A program made the position numbers and the translations under genes. A stretch of DNA of 64,000 nucleotides from Lepeophtheirus salmonis (Eukaryota > Arthropoda > Copepoda > Siphonostomatoida > Caligidae), in contig NC_052137.2 of the NCBI RefSeq assembly GCF_016086655.4, positions 2,108,001 through 2,172,000 on the forward strand. The letters run 5' to 3'. A model generated the notes under the pieces. The model did no database searches, was not told the origin of the DNA, and saw only the letters and a program-made list of their open reading frames with translations. Positions 23,156 to 34,392 of this stretch are shown here, piece by piece (the first letter of the stretch is position 1; each line of letters starts with the position of its first letter).

Positions 23156-23551
23156 CCTAGTCTATTATAAATAAACTTAGCCAAGAATTAGGATGAGTTT
23201 ACCAATGTTGATATGAGGATTTTTTCATTCCGTTCGATCGAGGAAGTACACCATCGAGACCATACTCTTTAACTTATCTTTTAATCCACAAATAATCTGG
23301 AGTTAGAATGTGTCCCACAACAATTTAAGTGCTTGTCTTGAGATTTGTGTCCCACTAATGTGTAAATGATTGAGCAAGTGTATTACTGACAAAAGGGGTA
23401 TAATATGACGTCACATTTGTTTCTTTTAGGTACTTAAAAATCGACAATTTTAACTAGATAAACTATATTAAACTATGATTAACTCTGCTGAAGGTGTAAC
23501 AGAAAGTGAATCAATGAACTATTTTCCTTTAGCTGACGTTGATAATATAAT

Positions 23552-24241
23552 CAGAATCTGGTGTTTTTTCTGGAATCGGCATCGGCAAAATAATGTTAAA
23601 TTTGCAATTCCGATTCTTATTCATTACTGGTATTTAACTATTTATTACTTTTCTAAGTTATGAAAAAAAAAAAAAAAATATCCCCCTCTCCAAACATAAG
23701 TTTTTGCTTTTTTCTAGAAAATTTAAATTTGAAATTTTTATCAAGAATTTAAAATTTGATATTTAATTTCACTTTTCTATTTTTTTTCCAAAAAATTTAA
23801 TATTCTGTAAATATTTACTATTAGTTTTTACAAGTTTTCTCAAAAATAAAAACAATACATTTATTTTTATTTTTTACGAACAGCTCTGGATTTTGGAAAT
23901 TTTTACCAAAAAATTTAATTTTTTGTGAGTAGCTCTGGATGTTTGATTTTTTTTCCCAAAATAGTTGTAGATTTTTCATAAAATTTTAAATATCAATTGT
24001 ATATTTGATTTTTTTTCCAAAAAAATTTAATATTTGAATTTTGTCTCAAAAAATTTCTTTTTCCAAAAATCTAAAAACCAAATCCCCCCATATAATATAA
24101 TCCTGTGGATGCCCCTGATAGCAAAATTGTACTTTTTAACTATTATTTAAAATATTAAAGAATCGGAATCAGTGCTAGGAATTTTAACTATAATCGCATC
24201 GGAATTGGCATTCGGACTTTTTTATAATCGTACTATCACTA
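23552..24241 (-). mobile_element. TAGTGATRG-type element, carrying a second insertion
   Basis: The right end, read in reverse, is TAGTGATAGTACGATTATAAAA and continues with GCCAATTCCGATGCG and GCACTGATTCCGATTC. This matches the element starting at 52549 (TAGTGATGGGACGATTAAAA...GATGCCGATTC). The flanks AATATAAT (23544-23551) and ATTATAAT (24242-24249) fit an 8-bp duplication. The left terminus itself is not recognisable. Confidence 0.5.
23664..24117 (+). mobile_element. CAGGGG-family AT-rich element nested in another element
   Basis: It starts with TATCCCCCTCTCCAAACATAAG followed by the usual AATTT-rich core and ends with the intact terminus ATCCTGTGGATGCCCCTG. It sits inside the TAGTGATRG-type element, which itself sits in a dispersed repeat. 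Confidence 0.65.
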
Positions 24242-24889
24242 ATTATAATACATCTTTATATCTGAATACATGCAAGTATAATTCGTTCATTAACCTGAGT
24301 TTGTAAGTAAAAAACAATATATTTCCCCAAAAAATATCTCGTATCTTAATAAAAATTCGTATGTTGTTGCACTCTTATTTCGAGGTATCACTGTATCCTT
24401 GTTTCTACTCTTTGTTATAGCTGACATTCATTTCTGTAGACTGAAGATTGTAATCTACTACAGCTTTACTATGCCCAACTGCTAATCGAAATCCCTTAGT
24501 CGTCTTTGACTATTTCTTTCTCTATGGTCCTACGCTTTTTAACATTTCTTTGATACTACTTAAAAATTAGTCACTTAAAACCTCGTAATTTTGAATAGTA
24601 GAGTGTTCAAATTTCTAGTTCACACCTGGTGAATATTATATATATATATATAATGATGATTAAAACAAGAATAAAAAGTTTTTTTTTTCATGTATTTTTT
24701 TTTAAACTTAAAAGGAAGATTTTTTAGTTCATTAGCAAATTATAAACAGATGTAACTTGGTAAATTTAAGCTAAGTAGAACATGAGTTAAGATTGACATA
24801 TATACATTTTCATGTTTATGAGGTTATACATATATAACTAAATGAATCTTTACACGCAATCTCAATGTTCTTAATTCTTTTTTATTTCT

Positions 24890-25240
24890 GGGCTGTTAAC
24901 ACAAAAACATGCTAGAATTATTTTTTTGATTACATTTGTATTGATATTTTGGAGTTATCGTTGATTTCTAAAAACAAATTATTCTTATGCAGCTATTTCG
25001 TGCGTTGCAAGTTGAACCCAAAGTAATCATTCCAATAAAATACTTAGAAATGGGTTGTTTTTATTAGAAGGGAAACATTTTAGCCCAATATAAGTCTATT
25101 GATTCACATAAAGGCTTTGAATTATAGCTAAAATTATTGTGTATCTTAACTCATGCCAAGTATTTGTTCTTATAATGCCTACACCTTACTCAAATATGTT
25201 TATGAAACATTGGACATTGTGCTCTAGAGAAATCTCAATA
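24890..25240 (+). repeat. Dispersed GGCCCGTCAACACAAAA-family repeat
   Basis: A diverged copy with GGCTGTTAACACAAAAACATG, GATTACATTTGTATT, CCAATATAAGTCTATTGATTC, AATTATAGCTAAAATTATTG and CTCAAATATGTTTATGAAACATTGG in the family order. Confidence 0.7.
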
Positions 25241-25504
25241 TGTGAAGGCATATAAATAAATGAAAAGAAATGATATGTTATTTTTGATGGTGTTTCTTCT
25301 ATGTTCCTTGAATGGGTTCGATAGAATTGCACTGACTTAGTATAAGAAAACATTATTGTATTACCTTTCACTCCATCTGACCTAGGAATCTTGTGATAAG
25401 TCCATATACATAGTATATTTCTTTTTCTAGAGCACGTTGTCCATGAGCTACGTCGATTCCACAATGGCATTTTGGCGTTGTTGGATAGACGTCTTTTTGA
25501 AAAT

Positions 25505-25665
25505 AAAGCTCGGGTAGAATAAATCAGCTGGTATATAATAGATTAAATGGGGATGCCCTTGGTTTGAAGAACAAGTTTGGACTATTCAGAGTTAATCTTA
25601 CTCATGGTGTTTTTGAGATCAACTGAGTTAATTGAATTAAATTAAATGATTGGTCAAAAGAATAT
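25505..25665 (+). repeat. Dispersed repeat paired with 61270-61465
   Basis: AACAAGTTTGGACTATTCA-GTTAA and TTAATTGAATTAAATTAAATGATTGG-CAAAA match the reverse complement of 61270-61465 in the same order. Confidence 0.5.
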
Positions 25666-25917
25666 TTAAAAAAAAAAAAAAAAAAAAAGACAATAATCAT
25701 TCCTTATTGGGAGGATTATCTTGTTAATACAGTCATTTTCTTCACTTTACCATCTCTTCTCTCTTTCTCTATATCTTCTCGGCTATAGAGTGATGAACCA
25801 AAACTTGCAGTAGCAAGACTAAATGTGAATTTGATGAAGTTAGGAAGGAAATACTCAAAACAAATCTCTGATATGCTTAAGTACTGTATTCAGCTATATA
25901 TTTTACTTCATATGTCC

Positions 25918-26330
25918 TCATTCACAAGCAGCAATAACAGTCTCGATACGCAAAGGGACCGATAGGCAGCTCTTGACGATGAAGGCCGTGTCCATGGTGT
26001 ACCACACTGTCATAATGACAGCTCGGGGCGCATTCAAATTCGGATGAGATATCCCCCAAAACTGCAAAGTCCAGGATATTGATGTCAGAGCTGAAGGAGG
26101 GCTACAGGGCAAAAGTTAGCCCCATTGTTAGTTCATCAATTTTGGTTCTTCCTTGCTGTACGGGACTGTAATGGAGTTTTTGATGTTGTAGGCAGTCTGG
26201 ATGGAGATATCAACGGTCTCTACAGCCTTTGTGGGACTGAAATCGACGCAAAGGAGATTGCATACTCGTAGTCTTTTAACGGGTCGTCGAAAAAAACAAT
26301 CCAAATGTTTGTGTCCATACATATCGAGTT
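25918..26330 (-). pseudogene. Tc1-like transposase deletion derivative
   Basis: On the minus strand an N-terminal helix-turn-helix part (26128-26330) reads RRPVKRLRVCNLLCVDFSPT and SIQTAYNIKNSI. It is followed directly by the C-terminus (25918-26112), with a third-acid-like SDINILDFAVLG out of frame and LNAPRAVIMTVWYTMDTAFI then LRIETVIAACE. The region holding the first two acids is missing. It lies divergently next to another fragment at 26395. Confidence 0.65.
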
Positions 26331-26394
26331 CTAGGTTAAGAAAATAGGTTTTGTGAATTTCTACGAAATTTTATCCATTACGTTAGTACAAGTC

Positions 26395-26870
26395 CTTTTC
26401 GCAATGGAGTTCCGATGAGAAAAGATCTCCGCTCTCATCGACGCACACATCTCCACTAAGGAGATCGCCGAACAGATCAAGTAGCCGGCAAATCCCTCAG
26501 AAGAGTTAAAAGGCCTTTATAGTCGCAAAAACTGCGTGACAAAAGGCTTGAGAGGGCCAAAAACTCTTGAACACGAGGAAGTGAAATCCAGCTGAATCGT
26601 TGCATTTTCAGACGAGAAGATCTTCATGCTGGATACGGTGTTTAACCAGCAAAATGACCGGGTATTGACATTCCCCGACGTAACCCTAGATGACTCCGGC
26701 AGGTACGTGACCACCACAAAGCCTGCTGCATGCAAGATGATGATGAATCTCGTCGACTCTAAGCCAATCTGCTTCCCCACCGGATATCGTCTTTATGCTG
26801 ATGATTTACTCGACATCCTCAAGAAGAAGGTAGTTCCGTGGCTCTGGAAATTATTCTGGGAGGGGTCTGT
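26395..26870 (+). pseudogene. Tc1/mariner-superfamily transposase fragment with first-acid motif
   Basis: Plus frames give an N-terminal LIDAHISTKEIAEQIK (about 26435-26480), then the core VAFSDEKIFMLDTVFNQQND (about 26605-26665) and RYVTTTKPAACKMMMNLVDS, CFPTGYRLYADDLLDILKKK (about 26700-26830). SDE carries the first catalytic acid, and it is intact. The linker between DNA-binding part and core is shortened and stop-ridden. The C-terminal second and third acids are absent. The ORF from 26626 to 26910 is the longest clean piece. Confidence 0.75.
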
Positions 26871-26929
26871 CGTGTTCCTAATCAGAAGAATACAAATCTA
26901 TTTCATATAATCTATTTATATATATGGTG

Positions 26930-27243
26930 CAAGGTTATTGGAAATACGAGGTTATACTATAACGCGAGGACGACTGATGTTTGACTTCCACCACGCTTTT
27001 AATACTGACGTCATAGCAGATGAGGGGTGACGTGTTTTTGTCAAAATATCTTTTTCTTGCTCAGCAGTCAGAATGATACATTAAATTGAACATTTTAGTA
27101 ATAGGGACTTTATCGACTATGAGTGGTTGCGTGTTTTGTCAAAATCTGCCTGTCTTGCCCAGCTGTCGGTACAATACATCAGATTAAAAATTCAACCAAG
27201 CCCGATTACATGATGGTCTAACCTTGTATTTCTATTAACCTTG
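26930..27243. mobile_element. hAT-like miniature element, 314 bp, with perfect 8-bp target duplication
   Basis: It is flanked by ATATGGTG at 26922-26929 and an identical ATATGGTG at 27244-27251. The 31-bp terminal inverted repeats start CAAGGTTATTGGAAATAC and, reversed, CAAGGTTAATAGAAATAC (26 of 31 match). Within each end the word CAAGGTTA or CGAGGTTA is repeated after 18 bp. No coding capacity. The terminus CAAGGTT is shared with the element at 10865. Confidence 0.9.
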
Positions 27244-27249
27244 ATATGG

Positions 27250-28265
27250 TGTATATAAGAAATTAAACATATATGAACCAAATAGTTTTTCCCTTGTTTT
27301 AGCTGCCGTTGTGGTGCAAATAAAAATAAGGAGGATAAAATCGTAATAAAATGCTAATTCACGTTTTGGGCTCAACTCTGAAAATAAGATAAATAATATG
27401 CCGAAAAGTAAATGTCGTAACAACTAACCCCCTACTTATACAGGTTTTATATATAAGTAGCCCTCTATATAATATTTTCTCCTTAACCAAGACCTTATTA
27501 TGTTTTACGATATAAATTTTTTGCCATTCGTGAAGTTCTTTTAATGGATATTTGATCACTAATCCCTTGTGAGAAAGCCTTTGGAAAAACTTCGTATTTT
27601 TGTTATGTCCTGAGGGATCTCTTTAATATTATTATTCAGTCATTTTATTAGAATTTTTTATTTGGAGTTATAAATCCATTATTAGTCCTATTTTTAGTTT
27701 AAAAAGAGCTCTGATTGCCAAAAGCTATTGGGAAAGGCACTTATTATTCTGTACATACAAGGCATTGAAATATACATATATATACAATCGTATAGAATTA
27801 GAGTCAGTCCCATTAACTTTTGAAGCATTAAATTAGGAGTACTGTGTGAAAGAGTTTGTTACTCATGTCACAAATATTACGACAGTATGATGGGGTCCAA
27901 GTCCAGACATTAAGAATGAAGTCCAAGAAAACAGCTTTTGCCCCAATGTAAAATAGAGCTAGACTAGTGATGGATTTGATGTTCTCTAATTAATTTATGA
28001 TATATTTTATCTTACATAATTTTTAGAGAATATATTATACTCTATTAATATAGTTATTTATACGGAAGTAATATATTAATAATATACAACAACCTCTCTT
28101 CTTTCAAGCGTAAATAAATCAAAATATTAAAGTTAAAATAGCTACGCTTTTAATAAAATATAACATTAATACAGTAGACTTATTAAATTCCTACTTTTCG
28201 AATATAAACTCTTTAAATTGTGTTAGTATTTATTTTTTATCAATTATATTCGAAGACGGCTCTCC
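27250..28265. other. AT-rich spacer
   Basis: Only short frames without motifs were seen. Confidence 0.35.
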
Positions 28266-28269
28266 GGTC

Positions 28270-28629
28270 TCTTCACTAGGGTTGGCAACTCTTAAGAACC
28301 GTATATTACTCCAATATACCTTTCCGTCTTGAAGATATTGGGTATTTTCGTGAAATTACTTTCCCAAAGTTATTCCACAACTTTGTAATTGGGTTCTGTA
28401 GCCGGACTCGACTTCTTATTACTAATTCCAATAAACTATTAAAATGGATGTCGTAATACGGTCTTGACTTCACACGTAAATACATCTTCCATCGTCCTTT
28501 AACATCGTTTGTGGGGTTCTTCAAAGCTCTTTTATGTGTAAGGACCTTTGATTGAAGATTTTGACCATGAACTATTTGATTAAGTGAATATGCACACTCA
28601 CGTGGTGTATTTCTATATGCTAATAAGTT
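28270..28629 (-). pseudogene. Ty3/gypsy-type integrase C-terminal remnant
   Basis: The minus frame from 28629 opens NLLAYRNTPRECAYSLNQIV, continues GQNLQSKVLTHKRAL, and later VKSRPYYDIHFNSLLELVIR and SRVRLQNPITKLWNNFGKVI (ORF part 28306-28524). LLAYRNTP followed by a PxQ.V.GR-like block, an R.YYD stretch and V..QNP.T..W...G.V. is the end of retrotransposon integrases. It stops at 28306. No long terminal repeats or reverse transcriptase were found, so it is a 5'-truncated relic. Confidence 0.6.
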
Positions 28630-28649
28630 CTAGACTCAATTTTTTGTAG

Positions 28650-30400
28650 AGGATATTCTTCAGGTTTTTCATATTTTGTACAGTTACCATAGATTCATAA
28701 ATCCATTCTTCTTTTAATCTTGTAGTTATTTGGAGCCTTCTCCAATTCTATATCCTTCACACATTTTATTTATGTATTAAATAATCTTAATTGTGTTTCT
28801 CTAGACCTACGGACTTTCGTTAATTTGGTCTCCTTATGAGATGCCATCCTTGAATGTTCTTTCATATAGGATTTATTCTGGTATCTCAGGCATAACAATG
28901 CATAAATATGCTGTTTTAAGCACGACGGCTGCGCCATATAATGATGGGTCTGATGTTATCTTACAAACTGACAATTAATTTTATCTTTTACAATTTTACA
29001 CAATATAATATATTTATAGTTATTTATATGGAAGTTATATAGTAATATTATATCACAGTTAGACAAAAAGAAAATCGTAGGGCAGACACAGCATATTCAT
29101 TAGGTGAATCTTTCCCTTTAGAGTGATATCATTTGACACATTTGTTGGGTTAATGTTATATATAAAAAGTAAAAAATTTAGTAATTTATTTTTAATTTTT
29201 CCATGGATTCCATATTTATAAAAACTATGTTTAGTTTTTCAATTATTTTCTATAGTTATATTCCTGTATTTAGGCTCCCAATGACGTCGTTCCTTATGGT
29301 AGTAAACTTTCAGTGGCTCTGTTTGTTCGTTAGTCACCAGGATTACGCCAAACTTACAAATAAATTTTGATCAAACTTAGTACAAAGATTATATATGGTC
29401 ATAGTAAAAGACCAATAAATTTGGAGGGGTCAAGGTAAACGTAAAAAATGTGTAATCCACCATAACTTTGGAACAAAATAAAATACATAAATAAGTCAAT
29501 TGGATTTTAGGCAGAGATTTTGCTTTCTACCGAGTGCCCATTCCAGTAATAAAATTGTTTTGCCCTACCTCTTTGCTTAATGTTACCCCGATGTAAAATA
29601 TAGTCAAAGGAGAGGCCAATACAGATTCCTGGATGAACAACAATTATTTGATAGCAGCTAAGGAGGTCACTTGGAAAAAATATTCCGAGAAGACAAAGTG
29701 TGTACCATCTGAGAGTCAATAAGAAGGCGTCTCCTCCATGATGCTCGGAAAAAGGGCAATTAAATATTTGTCAATTGTAGGACAATATTAAACCTGTAAA
29801 AAGTATCAATATAAATTCTAATACAGCCTATATCTTTGATTTTTATACTTATTGGTACTCTATTTTTTGATCACCCTTTCCATAACGACTGTTGGTTCTT
29901 ACGACCGGTCCTTATTTTTTTAGATATCGATGACTTATTAAGAGAACATATTATATAATTTATTCTGTTATATAACAGAGTAATATATAAAAAAACAAAG
30001 TACCTCTGAAAGACGTCACGAAGAATCGATTTTGCTTATTTTAGGATCGGTAAGTGGGACTGACGTGGACAATTGGAAATAAGGACAGATACGACATTAG
30101 CAACGCTATTTTCAATATAACTCGCGACTTTTTTTAATAAAAGTATAAGAAAAAATCAGCTCAAAACATTATTTTTAAATTTGCTTTTCCTTTAGACTGA
30201 CCACTGTTTTATCTCAAGTAACATATTATAACGTTTATTACTCGAAATTTTTGCTTTTGTACCCACAGATTTATTTGAAAAATTTCACATCTTCATGATT
30301 ATGTATGTGTTTTTTTTTCACCTTATAGGATCTAAATGAAAAAATAAAAAGCATACAATATGGTTGTTGATCGTAAAAGGAAAATTGTACGAGAGAGAAA
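28650..30400. other. Spacer with retrotransposon-like debris and a TATA-rich repeat
   Basis: No gene. At about 29950-30050 a stretch (TTATATAATTTATTCTGTTATATAAC, then GACGTCACGAAGAATCGATTTT) matches 63165-63245, part of the element at 62853-63337. The minus ORF at 29507-29719 has no recognisable domain. Confidence 0.4.
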
Positions 30401-30411
30401 TTTACCTATGA

Positions 30412-30512
30412 ACTTAAAGCAAACGCAGACCTCCTCACTTTAAAATTGACTTAACTGAGTTAAATCCTTTCCTCATTTTTCAGGATGTAGTGAAAGATGG
30501 TCCGGATTTACC
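30412..30512 (+). repeat. Dispersed repeat paired with 38440-38545
   Basis: GAGTTAAAT-CTTTCCT-ATT-TTCAGGATGTA-T-AAAG-TG-TCCGG is shared by both sites along with about 50 bp upstream. Confidence 0.55.
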
Positions 30513-31499
30513 TAAACGCCCATGTATTTTACCGATATTCCTTCCTAGTTGATATAGCCACCCAAAATGTAGGACTATTCATCAATAATCTGAGGGGATT
30601 GCTCACAATTTAAAAAGACATCATTCGAGTTCAATCATGTAATGATATGGACCTCATTTTTCACCCTTTTTCGAGCCATTTGAGCGATAGGTCCTGCTTC
30701 CTTGATAAACATTGTCAACTTATAATGCTTAGTGCATACCTTGTATATATATATATTTTTAATTGGTAATTATTTAGAAAGAAAACACTCAATGTTGTAA
30801 GTTATGATTTTTTTAAATTTAACAAAAGAAATGATTAAATTTTTCTCAAAAATATTTGTTAAGATTAAAATTTGTAATTAACTTTGTTTTGAGGAAGACG
30901 AATTACTCTTATTCATTTTTGTATAGATAAAAGAAAGGTCTACAGCTGAATATAAATGCAATGTAGATTTTTATTTTAGTAGTGAGAGTAATAAAGTAGA
31001 CAAAGTTATTTTTGTTTTCACAAATATACACTTTGATTGAAATATAAGTTCTGTAATTTTGGCCGGTTGTAATAATAACTCTCATAAAAGATTTGTTACT
31101 GACTTTATAGAATTTTTTTTATTTTTATTGTATCATTGCCTATTGTTGTAATAATAATATTAATTTAAGTCTTTTAAAATATATATTCAATGTACATTTA
31201 TTAGTAATAAAAATATTATTTTTGCAGATGTTTGCCAAAACTTGCAACTCATATATGTATACAATATACATTGTACAAATATATTTATTTCTCTGTAGAT
31301 ACCTCCTTGTGTCTTTTGCAAATATTTTCATACCTAAAAATAATTTAACCCTCCTTTACTTTTCACTTTCAATCAGTGATTCTTATACGTGTGTTTAAGA
31401 CGAAACACTCGGTTTTAGGGTGAGTATAATGTAATAAAGCTTGAAAAAGGTTTTCTCATTTAATTTGCACATTCAATAGATTTAGACAGACAATTTGCA

Positions 31500-32050
31500 T
31501 TCAATCCATCCACCATTGTTGGCAACATTCTGTTCCAGCTTGTCCTGAACTTTTTTTTACAGCTGTTCTTGAATAAGTTCTGACCAAGTTGGCTCAAGCA
31601 TCAACTTAACCAGCTTCAACTTTCTTGTTCCTGAATTGGATGGCACTGAGACTACCCTTCGAACCCCCAAATATGCCGTAGACCATTGGTGCAGGATCAA
31701 GGGAGTGAGAAGGCATACACTCTTTTTTCTTCAGACGATTTAAGTGCTTTTTTCCCCTATTGTAACCCCTTTTCTCGCTATTGCTCGGATTCAAGGCTTG
31801 TCTGGGTATCCTCTTATAACTGTTAAGGCCAAGATCTTCATAAACAAGCCTCCTCATGGTGTTCCTGTCTATCTCAAACTTGCATGAGAGTCTCTTGGTT
31901 GAGCGTGTCCTTCCCTTCTGTTCCCTCCACACGATTTTTTATAGCCTCTACAGTCTCATGTAATCTTGCTGGACGTATCCTAATCCTTGGAAGGGTCTTA
32001 GCTAACCTCCACTCCAAGGTCTGCTATCCATTCTGAGTTGTCAGATTCAT
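31500..32050 (-). pseudogene. Tc1-like transposase deletion derivative
   Basis: The minus frame 31606-31932 reads TRSTKRLSCKFEIDRNTMRR, LVYEDLGLNSYKRIPRQAL, then KHLNRLKKKECMPSHSLDPA. The DNA-binding half is intact through V.EDLG..SY. It joins directly to a C-terminal PSHS-D-P--Y-I-G third-acid block, which removes the catalytic middle. Upstream RIRPARLHETVEAIKNRV (about 31935-31995) belongs to the same protein behind a frame change. Confidence 0.7.
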
Positions 32051-32894
32051 GTTTGTCATGATGATAATCAGAATGAAATGCTTAATGACTCTGTTTTATA
32101 AATATTATCTAGACGTCAATGGATTAACTAATTGGCTTTCAAGAGCCAAACATAATGATTCATCATTTTTTAGGCAACTGATAGAGTGTTTTGTCTTACG
32201 CGAACATATCTGGTTTCTTCGCTATACTAGTGGGAGTATAGCGGATTTTTCAGATTTATTTGTTAAACTATAATCCAATGTTTTTTTAACGCCTTTTATA
32301 ACAATAGTCAATTGGAAAAGTTGATTTTAATTAAAGTCTATGTATTTAAAAAAAAAAATATATATTTATTATAAAATTTAAGAACTTATTAAAAATTGCA
32401 AAAACACAGCCTGAAGGACTTTTATTATACATTATTTTTGTACTTCCGTCTTATAATAAACAAAACCCTTTATACTAAAAACTTTTTATCCAACATATAT
32501 CTGAACATGATATTTTAAATATGAAGCTTTGAGCTTTAGTTACACACGCACACTGTTAGTTTGTTATTTTTTAAAACAAGTAGTCACACAGTACTAAGGT
32601 ATTAAGTGTTGACTCAATACATGAGTCATCCACAGAAAAAGAAACAAACAAAATTTGTTTTAATATTATAGATTTATCTCTATTTTGAAACTTCAAACAT
32701 ATCGGCAATACTATTTCAAGGTGGCCGGAAATATACTTAAATTACTGTGGTACTAATTAACGACACATGACAAACCTTTTTTCATTTCGGCCAATGTAAG
32801 AAAATAGAGTACTGTGTTTTTTCTTTTTTCTCGCCAAGTTTCATTCAGATAGCTCGAAAAATGAAATAACATGAACAAAATCGGAGAATCACTG

Positions 32895-33450
32895 CCACTC
32901 TTCATCAAGCTCAAAATTTATTTTAACAAAAATACCTTCACAGTAGACAAGCTTTACAACTGTACGAATGACCGCCACATTGTCAAGAGTCGAGAAGGGT
33001 TCAGAAGCATTGTCGGCACAAAATATCCTGCCTCCATTATGGTCCTTAGTGGAACTTGCAGTAACGAGAAGATCACACCTATTTTTTCAAATAAGGACTT
33101 TCTTTCGACACGGAGGCCTACTGCAAGGTGCTTAGGTACAATCCCTTGTAATGTTTGAAAGCCAATTATCCCAAGGTTGATTATTAGTGGCAGAAGGATG
33201 GAGTTCTCTGCCACAAAGCGAAGAAGAACCAGGCCTTTTTAAAGCTCAAATTTGCAAATTTCTGGCCCTTGGGCTTCTAGATCTCATCATCTCCCTACCT
33301 CAACCCTCTGAACTATTATATGTGGAACACCGTGGATGAAAAGTCTAACAGAACCCATATATACTCCTTCAAGTCAGCCGTCAGGGAAACATGGGAAGCC
33401 CCGTCCATGGAGGAGATTGGATCAACTTGCTCCTCTCTAACTCCCCCTAA
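32895..33450 (+). pseudogene. Tc1/mariner-superfamily transposase core and C-terminus
   Basis: Plus frames read KIYFNKNTFTVDKLYNCTND and GTKYPASIMVLSGTCSNEKI (first-acid block with D lost, then the strand before the second acid). Further on, in other frames, comes LNPLNYYMWNTVDEKSNRTH (third-acid block) and KSAVRETWEA. It is broken by several frameshifts and abuts an oppositely oriented fragment at 33455. Confidence 0.6.
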
Positions 33451-33454
33451 AATA

Positions 33455-33900
33455 AGTAATCCATGGGATTCATATTGGGGGAGTTAGAGCCCTGGTATGG
33501 GGGCGTCAAAATGACACCATCTTTTCTTTAAACAAGTTTTGGTCTTGCAGGCCTTGTGAGAGGATGCCGAGTCTTGTTAAAACAAGAACTCGACACCATT
33601 GGCCTCAGCTCCCATCCAAGGTATCACTTGGTCACACAAGAGTTCACAGTAAATGTTTGAACACACCCTCTTCTTAGTCTCGAAGAAGATGGTGAGCATG
33701 ATAATGTCATTGCTCCCCATGACCCTAAGGGTCATGATGGTTACCGAAAACTACATGGTTTTAAAGACTTGGAGGACATTATCTCTCTCTTGGACAAACC
33801 ATTTGTCGTTCAGGATGTTGTGGGATCTGAAGACAGTCCATTGTTTCTCATGGGAATAAAAGATAATTCGGTTACCATGGGACTTTAAATCATAAAAGGA
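33455..33900 (-). pseudogene. Tc1/mariner-superfamily transposase core fragment
   Basis: Minus frames read NRIIFYSHEKQWTV and HNILNDKWFVQ (about 33800-33885), MTLRVMGSNDIIMLTIFFET (about 33690-33750), then CDQVIPWMGAEANGVEFLF and QDSASSHKACKTKT (about 33545-33640). The end is SPNMNPMDYL. QDSASSH is the second-acid motif and MNPMDY marks the third. It belongs to a family similar to that at 32895 and is arranged tail to tail with it. Confidence 0.65.
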
Positions 33901-34234
33901 TTTTCTTCCATGGGCAGGTCGGGTGGCTTTTTCTGTAGGGATATATCGTTTATAGAAATGGCATTACTCTATACTCAGTTAAGTGTTTATGACCCTGGAG
34001 ACTGTTGCTCGGCTTACTTGACACTTTTTGACTTGAACAATAATTGGAACTTAAATCAACGTTTTACGACTATAAAGAATATGGGAGTGCGTTTTTAATC
34101 ATTTGTGGCCTTTTCTCTTATGTGTTCATTCTCCTTCCAGTGGCTGTAAACGTCGTAGACTGTTCTCTTTAGATATCTGAGTATCTTATTGATGTACGCT
34201 GGGTTGTACAGTACTTCCGCTCGTAGGGAATTTA

Positions 34235-34320
34235 ATCTGTCGTAGGGATAAGTTATATTATTGAAGGAAAATAATTCCCTACGCCCATCCCTACGTAGGG
34301 ATAGTTTATCCCTACTCTTT
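34235..34320. repeat. Cluster of CGTAGGGAT direct and inverted copies
   Basis: CGTAGGGAATT and CGTAGGGATAAGTT are followed by AATTCCCTACG, ATCCCTACGTAGGGATAGTT and TATCCCTAC, so the segment can fold back on itself. No protein is associated. Confidence 0.6.
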
Positions 34321-34392
34321 CTTTAGTAACTACGAATGTGAATCCTCACGCAGCCTCGTGGAGTAAACATACTATATAAACCATAAAATAAC

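Larger units (their letters stand above)
23330..24545 (+). repeat. Dispersed repeat interrupted by nested insertions
   Basis: Its two outer parts (23330-23551 and 24242-24545) match the uninterrupted copy at 45050-45620. Shared words are TGACAAAAGGGGTATAATAT-ACGTCACATTT, CTTTAG-T, ATAGCTGACATTCATTTCTGTAGA-TGAAGAT and ATCTACTACAGC. Between them lies a 690-bp insertion with an AATATAAT/ATTATAAT flank, and that insertion carries a second element. Confidence 0.65.
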
